Notes under the pieces: model-generated
What the model saw: the letters and a program-made list of their open reading frames with translations, nothing else
Database searches by the model: none
What the model was told of the DNA's origin: nothing
Assembly: GCA_011033025.1 (NCBI GenBank)
Contig: WFMF01000254.1
Coordinates: 62,001-126,000, forward strand
Length of the DNA: 64,000 nt
Direction: 5' to 3'
Source: Beroe forskalii
Lineage: Eukaryota; Ctenophora; Nuda; Beroida; Beroidae
Program-made: the position numbers and the translations under genes
Part shown: piece after piece, positions 43,871 through 55,124 of the stretch
How the letters are laid out: each line of letters begins with the position of its first letter
Position numbering within the stretch: the first letter of the stretch is position 1

Positions 43871-45320
43871 TCAATGGTTGATATTAATGCCCTTTTTCTT
43901 AGCCACAAATGGGTTATTTCTTAAATAATTATTAAACTTCAGCTTATTAGACAGATAATTGTTCCCTTCTATTCTTTCCAGAACTTGTGTAGAAATATAC
44001 CAAAAATTGTTTGGACTTAAACTGTCAGTACCATTTTTATAGCACTCCAGACTATCTTTGAAGCTATCAACAGTGGCAGCATCTCTTACTGATTTAGGTA
44101 GATCATTCCAATAAGGTCTGACTCTCTCTGATATAAAGTTCTCAGAAAATTTGCTAATATCTCTCGACAAACTAATACTAGACTTCCTGTACGACAACAA
44201 ATTCCTTCTACTTCTACCTAGTTTGAACAACTGTTGACCATATTCAACGTGATTGTTAACAATTTTAAAAGTCTCAATGAGATCACCTCTTATCCTTCTT
44301 TCAGCTAGAGTTGTCAAATTAAGTTTGCCCAACCGCTCACTATATGGAAGAGTACCAATGCCATTTATAAGCCTTAGAAACGACTGGACACCTTCCAGCT
44401 CCAAGATGGTAGCCCAGTTCCCATAGCGAGCAGTTGGGCACCAGAGTTGGACACAGTACTCAAGCTTTGGCCTTATTAGTGCTTTGTATATCCTCAACAT
44501 AATGTCAAGTTCTTTAACAATAATATTCCTGCCAATCCAAGCAATGGTTCTATTAGCATCTTTAATACATTTATCTATGTTGCAATCCCACTGCAAGTTA
44601 CTATTCATCAAAACACCTAAATCCTTTTCAGTATGGGTTTCTTCTAAGATCTTACCATCTAATACATACTCATTACCAGGGTTATTGTTCACATTTATGT
44701 GCATCACTTTGCATTTTTCAACATTAAACTTCAATAGCCAGGTTTCCTCCCAACCTTCTAAAGCTTTCAAGTCAGCACTAGTGACATTAACATCATTAGC
44801 ATTAACAATTAGTTTTAAATCATCTGCGAAAATTTTGGAAAACATTCTTAATGCCATCTGGCAAATCGTTGATAAAGAGAATAAATAATAAGGGCCCTAA
44901 AACGGAACCTTGTGGAACACCTGATTCAACACTTTTAGGATCAGAATACTGCCCTCTTACAACAGTTTTCATAGTTCTATTTGACAGAAAGTTCTGAATT
45001 ATTGCCAAGGTGTTCCTAACTAATGCCATATTTCTCCAACTTTATGAGAAGCCTGTAGTGAGGCACAGAATCAAACGCCTTCATAAAAATCGAAGAATAA
45101 GACATCAACAGGCACCCTTCTTCAAGTAAAGTTATAATAGTATCCACAGATTCCAAAAGATTGGACAAACAAGACTTCTTAGGGACAAAACCATGTTGAT
45201 CATCTGATATTTTCCTTTCAACAAAGTTCAAAATATGATCTCTCACTAACTTTTCATATACCTTGCATAAAATACATGTCAGTGATACTGGTCTGTAGTT
45301 ATATGGATCATTCCTTGAAT
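43871..45320 (-). pseudogene. LINE reverse transcriptase (ORF2) remnant
   Basis: Three minus-strand frames form one broken reverse transcriptase. The first at 45320-45050 has NYRPVSLTC and DQHGFVPKKSC. The second at 45029-44820 has GVPQGSVLGPLLFILF (motif B). The third at 44857-43871 has FADDLKL (catalytic motif C), YKALIRPKLEY and a C-terminus ending VAKKKG. At least two frameshifts separate them, and the endonuclease and early RT are absent. It is the same family as the copy at 58761-60234 (CKVMHINV/CKVMHLKY, LIRPHLEYGVQLW). Confidence 0.88.
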
Positions 45321-45344
45321 CCTTCTTATGAAGTGATACAATGT

Positions 45345-46500
45345 GTGCTTAAGATAAGATAAGATACGTATTTTGCCATAAAGCAACTCAATTAGGCATA
45401 AAAATTACTTCATCACATTTTATCATTTTAGCATGTACCCTTACTAAGGTACTCAAAATATAACTACATATATTGCATATCAAAATTGTTTGAAAATCCA
45501 TAGAATATTGACAATCAGTGCACATTGCACCCTTGAGTTCAGTTGCTTGACAAAACCATCTTCTCAACACTGTTTACAATCCCGCCTCTGATGAAATGCC
45601 GCTTGTTAGGCTCATCAACCTTCTTCCTCTTCAGCTCTGCTACTAGAGTCCTTTGTGCAGCCCTCTCATCATAGGATCTGTCTGGAGACAGGAACACCAT
45701 CTTATACTTGTCCTTCTTGCTAAGTTGGCGAGACTTAGAAATGACATCTGAAACAATTGACGAACTGGTCAAGGTAACCCTTACAGGCCGAGGTCTACCA
45801 TCCTTAACTTTGCCCACTCGAAAAACCTCCATCTTTGGTTTTTCTCCAATCTCTTCCATGATGCTGCATATCTTCACATTGAGGTCCTCCTTGTCCTCCT
45901 CTGCCAGACCAAACACCATGATGTTACGGCTCCTGTCCTCCTCCTCCACAACTTTCTTTACTACAGACACTATGCTTGCTGGTGTGACTGATGTCTGCCC
46001 TTGCTGTCCTGACTTCACAACAGAGCTGTAGCTCTTGAACTCCTCTTTGACTGTTTCCTGGACAGATGACTTGACACATGATGTGACTGCACACAACTGA
46101 TCATCTTTAAACTCCAGCAACTGCTTCTGAAGCAGTACCACATTCTCCTGAGACTCAATCAGCTTCCTTTGCAGCACAACCATCTCATCAGAGGTTTGGT
46201 TGAGTGGAGAAGTCTTCAGAGACTCATCATACTTCACCTGCATATTATGATTCTCCTCTTCCATCCCTGGAACAGTACGGTGCATGTCTGATATATGGAC
46301 AAATGCTTGACACAACATTGCAGCAAGTTTACTCTTTTCAATTGATTCACAATGGTCAACAGTCAAATCCTTGGTGCTTGGGCAATCCAAAATTTTCAGT
46401 TTCCTCTTTATCCATTTATCCCACAAGTCCACATTATCTCCAGTATGATCCATTGCAACAACAAAACTTCGTTAAAATCATGCAAGTATTACACTGTAGT
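45345..46500 (-). mobile_element. ORF1-only LINE derivative (half-LINE)
   Basis: On the minus strand an intact ORF1 (46453-45539) is followed after about 170 bp by a tail TATCTTATCTTATC (45347-45366). No ORF2 lies between. A (TTTATC)n tail also ends the reverse transcriptase copy at 60.5 kb, so the tail fits this LINE group. The right boundary is approximate. Beyond the tail an RT remnant of the same strand starts abruptly. Confidence 0.68.
45539..46453 (-). CDS. LINE ORF1 protein (304 aa), intact
   Basis: Residues about 1-75 are charged helices (WDKWIKRKLKI, KLAAMLCQAF). About 85-150 is coiled coil rich in Q, E, L and K. From about 165 RSRNIMVFGLAEEDKEDL opens an RRM-like domain, followed by EVFRVGK, PVRVTLTSSS and LSPDRSYDERAAQRTL. 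It should bind LINE RNA and act as a chaperone in cytoplasmic particles. It is homologous over most of its length to the protein at 14925-15800. There is no internal stop. Confidence 0.85.
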   Translation of the reverse strand: MDHTGDNVDLWDKWIKRKLKILDCPSTKDLTVDHCESIEKSKLAAMLCQAFVHISDMHRTVPGMEEENHNMQVKYDESLKTSPLNQTSDEMVVLQRKLIESQENVVLLQKQLLEFKDDQLCAVTSCVKSSVQETVKEEFKSYSSVVKSGQQGQTSVTPASIVSVVKKVVEEEDRSRNIMVFGLAEEDKEDLNVKICSIMEEIGEKPKMEVFRVGKVKDGRPRPVRVTLTSSSIVSDVISKSRQLSKKDKYKMVFLSPDRSYDERAAQRTLVAELKRKKVDEPNKRHFIRGGIVNSVEKMVLSSN

Positions 46501-46772
46501 CAAGTGAAACACAGATGCCAGGTATTTTGGCTTCCTTGGCACATTTATTAAACAAAGCAGTTACTACCTGTACAAATTGATCATTCTCTGATATAATAGC
46601 ATTCATAGCAATACAATGAATATCATTCATCAATTTAAACACGTATAGCTCATTTTCTTTTCATTGCCCCAATCAGGACGGTCCTGGCTGTTTTCTGCGC
46701 CGCTTGTGACAAATGTACAATTCTGAATTATGACAACTTAAAATTAAAAAATCAGATTTTCAAGCTTTGCGG

Positions 46773-46915
46773 TGGCGTGACGAACTCATATGTGCGCGGC
46801 TTTTCAATGCGCGGCGTAATAGTGCGCGGCTCACTGCCTGTAATTAACAGGCAGCGAGCCGCGCACGATTACGCCGCGCATGGAAAAGCCGCGCACATAT
46901 GAGTTCGAGACGCCC
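46773..46915. mobile_element. GC-rich foldback MITE
   Basis: Arms of about 65 bp, GAACTCATATGTGCGCGGCT and its complement being the outer parts, meet at a 4-6 base AATTAA loop. Only a few mismatches are seen. It is immediately followed by the MITE of the 28.3-kb family. Confidence 0.9.
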
Positions 46916-46955
46916 CTGTTGAAAGAATTTCAAATCTTCATCACGCAATACTGAT

Positions 46956-47080
46956 TGGCGATTACTTGCTAGACACGTATTTCCCTGTGTGGGCTCGCGC
47001 GGCGCGCTTCGCCAACAAAGGGGTGTGTCCCGTATAAGGGAAGCGCGCGGCGCGTACACACACCTATGCGGGCTTAGGAA
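46956..47080. mobile_element. Small GC-rich MITE, copy 2 of 3
   Basis: It has the TTGCTAGACACGTATTTCCC left part and CCTATGCGGGCTTAGG right part of the 28.3-kb family. The 10-bp direct repeat CAATACTGAT occurs at 46946-46955 and 47081-47090. Confidence 0.82.
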
Positions 47081-47090
47081 CAATACTGAT

Positions 47091-48233
47091 AACGCTTTAA
47101 CCAGATTCTCATCGCGGTCGCGTGGCCCTTCGGCTTTTGGTTGTTTCTCAAAATTTGTATTTTGTACTTTCTCAAAATTTGTGTCTCACTCTAATAAATT
47201 TGGAAAAAATCAGTTATATCCCAGGAACATATAAGGTGGTTTCATTGTTTTGCGTTGATACCAAATGGACTGATCAAATGAAAAACACGCACAATACACT
47301 TTTGCAACGATGTCTGCGCAAAAATAGAAAGCGCGAGCAATTGTGTACATTTTTCATTTGATCAGTTGATCTATCCATTTGATCGATGCGGAATGATGCA
47401 GGTGCCTAACTTTTAAACTAGCTATTTCTTTAATTTATTAAATTATTAATTCATTGCTTATCTTCTTTGTAGAACAAATACAGCCATATTGTAGGCAAGC
47501 CACAGAACTGTCCAACAGCTCCAACCATAGTCTTAGATGGGATCCATGAAGGAAGTGCCTTCATCAGAGAGCTAGGCAGATCCAAATAAAGCATGAGACA
47601 CCAATAATGATACGGTGTAATGAAAGCTAACAGACTTGTGGCACACAGACTTGTGATCAAGAGATGAAGTTGACTGTGTTAGCTTGTAAACATGAATCAG
47701 GCTGCTTAATATTTTTAATGTAACCTCTGTGTGAGGTTTATCAGCCATATTCAGGCATAGGTTCTATGCTCATAAGTTCAGTTACTTGTAATTGCTATTT
47801 CACTGAAAGTATGTTAGTGCCTAAGATAAGAGGCAGGATAATGTTATTGTAATGCTATCTATTCCTTGAGATTATAATAATTATAAAAATCAACACATTA
47901 GTCGCTTACCTATTTTTTAACAGCTTCTATGACAACATAAAGAAAATAGGCTCAAAACAGGGGATGTCATTGGTATGGCTTCTGAGTGAGTAATGATAAT
48001 TCATTATTGATAATATTTAATAAGCAAAAATAATTTTCATCCTAAAATTACTTAATTTGTAGTACTGTATAGTCCACCTGTCATGTGTTCTTATGGATCC
48101 TTTTACTTGTATTATTACCAATTTTGCATGAATTTATGATAGTAACTTTGTAATGTCATGATGTTTTGAGTTTATTTTTCTTTGCATTATTTTTGTCAAT
48201 CAATGAATAAAATATGAAATTGATACATTTCAG
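47091..48233. other. Gene-free stretch upstream of the first WW exon
   Basis: No exon was recognised; any earlier exon of the Vilse-like gene was not identified here. Confidence 0.4.
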
Positions 48234-50483
48234 TGTTGAATGGGTTGAGATACAGTGTCCTAGAACTGGGGAGCCCATGTTCGCTAATCTTGACACAGGA
48301 GAGTGTCTTTGGGAAGTCCCTCTCGGAGCTCATGTGTAAGTTTCAATTATCCAGTTACCAATTACCACGCCCTAATCCTCTAAACTTTCGAAAAAAGGAA
48401 AAATTGTTGCTTTCTGGGGTCATTTTATTGCTCTATCACCCTGATAATGATAAACATAGATCTATTTCAGAAACCTGCAATGTGAACTTGATGTTTTGCC
48501 AATGTGGTTATTCAAAGAATCTCTTCCCGAACTAATTGGAATCATTCACTATATTGTAAATGAATCATTGAAAACAGGTCATTTTCCTGAAAAATTGAAA
48601 ACAGCTCTCATTAGACCCAGTTTGAAGAAAGCTAATCTTGATTCTGACGTTTTGAGCAATTATAGGCCAGTCAGTAACATTCCATACGTTGCTAAACTCA
48701 TTGAGAAAGTAGTTCATAACCAACTCTTGGAATTTCTTGATAGTGAAGGACTTTTCTCAAAACACCAATCTGCATATCGCAAGTTCCATAGCTGTGAAAC
48801 TGCTGTGCTTAAGATTCAGAATGATTTGCTTCTAATGATGGATAAGAGAAATAATGCTGTGCTGTTGCTACTGGATCTAAGTGCAGCTTTTGATACCATC
48901 AATCATGGCATTCTCCTTAAGAGACTTAAATCAGACTACAGGATGGATAAAACCATAATTCAGTGGCTAAAGTCATACCTTGCAGGAAGGAAATTCAAGG
49001 TAACAGTCAATGGTTCATATTCTTCTGAATGTTTGCTCAGTATTGGTGTACCACAGGGGTCAATACTAGGACCACTATTGTTCATACTCTATACCAAGGA
49101 CCTTGAAAAGATTGTAACTCAGTATGGATTTTCTATTCATTTGTATGCTGATGATACCCAGATTTATTTTGCTTTTGATGTCGACTCAGAAATACTTGAC
49201 TTTACCAATATACAGCTTTGTCTATCAGAAGTCAAGAAATGGATGGCACTTAATTTCATGAAGCTAAATGATGACAAGACTGAATTTATGGACATTGGTT
49301 ACTATGTGAGTCCTATTGAGAACTTAGATCTTGGTCATAGTTTTGGTGAAGTACAATTGTCCCCATCTTTGCATGCCAAAAATCTTGGTTTTCATTTTGA
49401 TCATCAACTGAATCTGAGTGAGCAAATCAATGTGATCTCCCAAATTTGCTATCTAAACCTTAGAGACCTTAGAAGAATTGGATCTAAACTTAGCTATGAA
49501 CTTAAGATTCAGCTTGTTCATTCAAATATTCTGTCTGTAATTGACTACTGCAATGCTTCCTATGGTGGACTGACCCAGAAGAATGTTCACAGACTTCAAA
49601 AGCTACAAAATAATGCTGTACGTTTCATCTTCAAACTCAGTGGCAAGAAGAAATGGGATCACATCAAACCATATTTGAAAAAACTTCATTTCCTGCCTGT
49701 TGAATTTAGAATTAAATTCAAAATTGCTCTACTTGTTTTCAAGTGTCTCAACAACTTAGCTCCTCAGTACCTCAAGGAACTCATAGCAGTGAGAGCAGTA
49801 AAGAACACAAGTCTCAGATTGGATGATGATTTTTACCTCCTGAAAGTACCTCCACCATCACGGCTTTCAACAACATATGCCTCCTTCTCCTATATTGCTC
49901 CCAAAACATGGAATGTTTTGCCATATGACATCAGAAACAGCACTGAATTAGGAATGTTCAAAAAACTGCTAAAAACTCATTATTTTGAGACTGCTTTTAG
50001 AGGAATTGAGTAGAGTTTAGACTGAAGTTATCTGTTTGAATATTCAAGTTGGACTGATATTTTTGGCATTTAATGTATGGTCACGCTTGAATGGCAATAT
50101 ATTTCCTCGTGTTATATAAGTGATTGCCTAAGCGTGTTATAAGTTATTTTAATTTATTTATTTATTTATAGGTTCTAAATGAATGATATGAGTGCACACA
50201 GCGAATGTGTAATTCCATGACAAAGTTGAGGAATTGCTTTAAAATAAGTTATAGAATCTGATTGCACCCCTATATTCAGGTTCTGGTCATTTAGTGATAA
50301 CATGATATGTATGAATAATCGCAAATATGTTAATATTGCCACAGGAAAGCAGCTAACAACAATCAGTGGTGGGAGCTGTATGATGCAAACTCTGGTAAGA
50401 ATTACTACCACCACAGCACCTCTAATAAGACAGTTTGGAAAAAGCCAATTGGAGCTGAAATTCTGCCTCTTGCCAAGTTGCAG
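48234..50483 (+). CDS. ARHGAP39: ARHGAP39/Vilse-like RhoGAP, tandem WW-domain exons (partial gene)
   Basis: Vilse/ARHGAP39 is a Rac/Cdc42 GTPase-activating protein with two N-terminal WW domains, a MyTH4 and a RhoGAP domain, acting downstream of Robo in axon guidance. Exon 48234-48335 encodes the first WW (EWVEIQCPRTGEPMFANLDT, then GECLWEVPLG). Exon 50345-50483 encodes the second (QWWELYDANSGKNYYHH, KTVWKKPIG) and the EILPLAKLQ segment that follows WW2 in this family. The phases agree (2 to 2, then 0). The intron between holds a reverse transcriptase copy. No exon for MyTH4 or RhoGAP was found in the remaining window on the plus strand, so the gene either has very long introns or is incomplete here. 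The start codon exon was not found. Confidence 0.82.
48480..50172 (+). mobile_element. CR1/L2-like non-LTR retrotransposon, 5'-truncated, in a Vilse intron
   Basis: The main open frame is 48496-50013. It ends about 150 bp before a TTTATTTATTTATTTATA tail (50150-50172) that marks the 3' end. The endonuclease is missing; homologous protein begins at LPMWLFKESL with a frameshift just before. It has the same orientation as the host gene. Confidence 0.82.
48496..50013 (+). CDS. Reverse transcriptase (505 aa open frame)
   Basis: All polymerase motifs are present: NYRPVSNIPYVAKLIEKV, HQSAYRKFHSCETAV, motif A LLLLDLSAAFDTINH, motif B GVPQGSILGPLLFIL, motif C YADDTQIY, then KWMALNFMKLNDDKTEF and the C-terminal IDYCNASYGG with LQKLQNNAVRFI and HFLPVEFRIKFKI. 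This arrangement is that of CR1/L2-clade ORF2. The frame is uninterrupted for 500 residues, so the insertion is fairly young despite lacking its 5' part. It differs from the RT family at 44 and 59 kb. Confidence 0.92.
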   Translation: MPMWLFKESLPELIGIIHYIVNESLKTGHFPEKLKTALIRPSLKKANLDSDVLSNYRPVSNIPYVAKLIEKVVHNQLLEFLDSEGLFSKHQSAYRKFHSCETAVLKIQNDLLLMMDKRNNAVLLLLDLSAAFDTINHGILLKRLKSDYRMDKTIIQWLKSYLAGRKFKVTVNGSYSSECLLSIGVPQGSILGPLLFILYTKDLEKIVTQYGFSIHLYADDTQIYFAFDVDSEILDFTNIQLCLSEVKKWMALNFMKLNDDKTEFMDIGYYVSPIENLDLGHSFGEVQLSPSLHAKNLGFHFDHQLNLSEQINVISQICYLNLRDLRRIGSKLSYELKIQLVHSNILSVIDYCNASYGGLTQKNVHRLQKLQNNAVRFIFKLSGKKKWDHIKPYLKKLHFLPVEFRIKFKIALLVFKCLNNLAPQYLKELIAVRAVKNTSLRLDDDFYLLKVPPPSRLSTTYASFSYIAPKTWNVLPYDIRNSTELGMFKKLLKTHYFETAFRGIE

Positions 50484-53040
50484 GTTTGTGTTTCATGTGA
50501 TGTATAATCTTGATTCCTTAATGATCAACATTTTAATTTTTGGATTTAATTTTAATTATTTGTGCAGTGAGATTTAAAGAATGGCATTTCAATAAGGTTA
50601 TGAATTCAAGCAAGATAAATAAATGAATAATAAATAGAAGTCATTTATCTATCAAATAAAGCTTTTATAAAGCTATAAATGGTAAATTGAATAAGAACTC
50701 AAAAATAGCCATCTAAAGCAAAATAGATGTTATTAAAAGTCAGTTAGGTGTTATTAAGATTCAGTTGAATGCTGTGTTCTTGTTAAATGTAATATAGGTT
50801 CTTTGTCCCAGAGTGTGTACTAAATGACAGCATCTAGCATTACACTGTGACAGTAACTATTGACCAGAGATCATATTATTCCAGAAAAATACATGTCATT
50901 TTAAACATTTAATTACAACACCAAAGAGGCAACAGTTAGTCAATAGTTTCCACCTTTCCTTTATTTACTTTAATATGAAATACTGATGAATCAGACATAG
51001 GGCATGTACACAAACCAGTCATCAGCAGTGACTGAAAATCCCAACTGTGGCATTTTCCAGAGCTATTGAGCGCCAAAAAGCTTACCAAAAATTTAATACT
51101 GAAGCCAGAAAAGCATGGCATGTGAATAATGTTTGTTGTGTGGACTACGGGTGTACACCATAGTTGATAATTAATTTACATATGAAGAGGACTTTGCATG
51201 ACCATTTATGTGTTTTCATGGCTTTTCACACTTTCGAAAAATAAAAATATGCCCACAGTTTCATTGAATTATCGTCCAAAAACATTATGTTGTTCACTCA
51301 AAAAAACAAGTCCAGTTACTAACTTGAGCATCAGTCAATGAGACTTGAGTCAAAGAGGGTTAACCGAAATCAGCCAGTAATCAGTTTAACTATTCATTAA
51401 ACTAGCCGCTGGTGGCCAATTCCTTCATGATAAATATATTGCACTGACCAACTTTAAGTTGGGAAGGTTTCGACTTCGAAACCAGGTCAGTTACCTTTTT
51501 AGAAATTTTAGAATTTTGCATCTGGTTCATCCTAAGTCATTATTAAATAATCATGCCTTAAAATGAAGTTTGTCAACACAAATTCGTAATTTATACTGTC
51601 ACACTTCACAAACCTTAGTAGTGATTTATATACTTTTACTCTTTTATAGCCACAACTCGTGATGATTTCATCAGGCTATTGCTAGTGTTTACATATTGCA
51701 GTAATTGGATGATGGTAATTATGTTTTTGGTCTTTACATGAAGAGTAGTCAGTGGATTATTTTGTGAGTATAACTATAACAGGCTTAAAGTAGGCAGTGG
51801 AATTATTTTGTGAGTATAACTATTCCAGGCTAAAAGTGGACCAGGTTGTCAGAAACCCAATGGGAGTGCCATGGTAAGACATAGCTTTGTGAGGTTACCT
51901 TCTTCTTTTGAACTGAGTGTCATTCTAGAACTGCAATGGGGAATGGGTTAGTTGACTTAATTAAAGGTTTGTAGAGGCGATGTTTGGGAGGAATAAGTGA
52001 AATGGGTAAGTTGGAACTATTATCATGGCCAGTGAAGTCTGTTAAGAGTGAAGGCATATTTATTGTGTATTGTAAAAGGTAATGTACAATGTACATATTG
52101 TTGAAATGGGTAAACTTAAGGCAAGTATAAAATAATTCAGAGTTTATGACATGATGAAACTCCACTCAACGATTGTGATTTACTAATTTCCGTCGTAACA
52201 TGCGTCAATGCAACTGAAAGTTAAAATGTTCGCTAGCAATGCGTGATAGCAAATCAGATTGTAACTTAGTAAATGTAAGACTGGTGAGCTGCAACTATAG
52301 CACACATAACAAGTCTACAAGATGCTAACAATGGAGGTCTTTACAAATCATGCAGTGCAAAAGATCATTCCGATTAACATTTATTATGCCTCATCATGGT
52401 TACATGAAGCATTTTCACTTGATGAAAAAAGGCTGATTATAGTCATAATAAACTATTATAGAACATAATCTTAGATTCAAGTCACTGTATCGACTGTCTC
52501 AGTAAAAGCGGAACGTTATATCGAAATAATCTTCAACTCGTCAGGGCATATGGAAATTACAAAGTCCGGCTCCCTACACCACACACGGTACTTTCAATAT
52601 GTACGAAGAAAGTGTATATAAAACCTCTGCAGGCAATTAAGAAAGCAATATACTACAATATACTACAAGGTGCTACCAGACTACATCCATGGTAATTCCT
52701 GTAAAGGCATAACTACATGAGCATGTAGATTGTAGCAATTCAAATTACTCCGAATACAAAGTTCTTGGCCCTTACGTTCGGATGCGTAAATACTTTTGAA
52801 GATTGTAAAACGAAGATAAGCAACAAAACAAAGATTTGCCTTTTAATCGTGTAATCACCGCAAACAAGTATCTGAACGGCCATTACAAAATGCATGACGC
52901 AAAGCAAGAGCTTACTTATCAGTCTCCCATTGACTTCTCTTATTTCTACTCACTTCTCTTATTTCTACTTATCGTTTGTTTCAAATTTCGGTCTCTGACT
53001 TTTAACAGTACCAGTAAGTCGACACCATCCGTCTACCTTC
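50484..53040. other. Gene-free stretch after the second WW exon
   Basis: AT-rich intronic or intergenic DNA. A pair of imperfect direct repeats of about 65 bp (AATTATTTTGTGAGTATAAC) lies at 51735-51840. No exon was recognised. Confidence 0.4.
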
Positions 53041-53054
53041 CACCTTTGTAGGTT

Positions 53055-54217
53055 GTGGACTTGAAAACAGCAATGACGAGTGAACTTCAATCACTGATGA
53101 AACGAATTGACGAACTTTCTTCTACGGTATTCAAGCTTGGGGAAATGAAGGGTGAGGGCAAAGACATCGAAGCGATTGAACAAAGCACCGTTGGCAGAAT
53201 TGACCTACAGTCTGTTTTCATGTCTCTACGATACCAAAAAATACTTGAAGAGTCATATTAAGGAAACCGAAGTTTGTGAAGAGGAAAAGACTGAAAATCG
53301 ATTCGCTCAATTCCAGCATCGGAGAAGGATTATCATTCCAGGCCTCACTCATGAACACAATTCTTGACAGTAAAAGAAAACAACAAGAAAATATCGGAAC
53401 TAAAGGAAAGTCTCGAGAACCAGTCTGAGAAGGTATGCACAGAAGCAAAAGAAGGTTTCGTCCTATGCTGCCGAAATACTAAAGAAGTCAACCGAAACAA
53501 AGGTAGAGACTTGCAAGCAACCACAGAAGTTTGCAAAACAAATGGTTGTGGAGATGAAAGCTTCCAGCCGAAGGAAAAACCTGATCTTCTACGGAATTCC
53601 AGGAATTGTTGATAAGGAAAAACGCAACTTTGACTACAGTAGTGGTATCGAAGATGTCTTGACTGAGTTAGGGAACCAAGTTGGTTTTTCTTTAAAACCT
53701 AATTATATCGAACTACTGAAGAAATCAGATGGAGAGAGCTATTACTCAAAGAAGATCAATCAGAGCTACCTGTACACTTCGTGTGCAGTTCCAGAAGTGA
53801 AGAAATAGCAAGAAGATTCTGAAGAGTGCTAAGGGTCTGAGATATACTTCCTTCAGTAAAGTATATATTGCCCTGATAGAACTATTGAGAACGCAATACG
53901 AGGGCTAAACTTGTTGAACAATTAAAATAAAGATCACCTTCCAGCCATCAACAAAATGGGCCATCCGGAAGGGGTGAAGTTGTTGACTGTGGTCCAATAA
54001 ATGGACCAATTGCTCCAGTAGTAGAGAACACAAACAACGACTCGGACTCTGAGTAGCAAGTATGACTTATGAGGAGTCAACTGTCACTAATGAATACGAA
54101 CTCTGAATTTTACTTAATTTTATCAAAGTGTTGAATTTAAGCGGGTCTTAGGGATTCTTTTTTGAATATGTGAGTTCCCGGAGGGGAAAATCTTATTATT
54201 ATTATTATTATTATTAT
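53055..54217 (+). pseudogene. Degraded LINE ORF1 with (TTA)n tail
   Basis: A coiled-coil start (SLMKRIDELSSTVFKLGEMK), then frameshifted pieces with KISELKESLENQSEK and RRKNLIFYGIPGI (start of the RRM-like domain), and a terminal NNDSDSE before TAG at about 54055. A (TTA)n run at 54193-54217 may be the 3' tail. No ORF2 follows. It is distantly related to the other two ORF1 genes. Confidence 0.7.
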
Positions 54218-55124
54218 TGATCAGTCGCATACACAAGAACATATCATAAATTCCTTTCAAGCAATCAAGTGATTAGCAAGAAATATCAGATATTAGTTAT
54301 GCATCATATGAAAATAATAACAATATCACGCATCACCATGATGTCTGATAGACACACCCTCCGCAAAAGGAATGATACAAGAGACTGATAATATTACGCG
54401 AACTGTAACCCTATAGTACATATAACATTATTACAGTGGCTGGGTTGCCACGGAAACTGCTAGAGAATACGATGGCATACACACACTCACACACACGTAC
54501 ACATATGGCTCGCATTATGATACGTAACATGTGGTGTTACCATGGTTACGCTGGCAAGGGACTTAGGAACAATGAGCTGCAGCTAAATGGAACTAATAAT
54601 AATCCAAATAACAATGTAATTAGTCACAAATTAATTACATATTAACAATAGACTATAAATAAAGCAAATCATTCATTTCAAACGATTCAGCAGGGCCACG
54701 GTATGCTCCAGAAATGAAAACAACAAGTTTTCAATAGCAAGTTGCCATTAGAACAGGAAGTTACATTCTAAGAAGCGAATACAGAATGCGTGAACCGTAT
54801 CACACAATCCCAAGTTGGAGGAAGTAATCTGCCTCAAGACAACAGCCCCTGCCCAGTGATGATAGATTTCGACTTTTCAAAAGAGAGCAATGATTCCAGC
54901 AGTCCTGCACCTGAGTAGATACTAAAAAATAAACCTTTAGTCATGCCACCTCAGCCTCAGCAATTTCGACCAATTCGACCATCCTCCCTCTTACCTGATA
55001 ACCTTCCTCCGTCTGCATTCTACATACTCCCACCTTGGCCGATAACTCCCTGCAGGAAAAAAATAGAGAGTCTGCACCTATCTAGAATTATTCGTCATGA
55101 AATCCTTCAATCTGAAACCACGCA

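Noticed and set aside
46966..47080. tRNA- or SINE-like structure in the GC-rich repeat
   Set aside because: No A and B boxes or cloverleaf; ends are inverted repeats with flanking duplications, so a MITE fits better.
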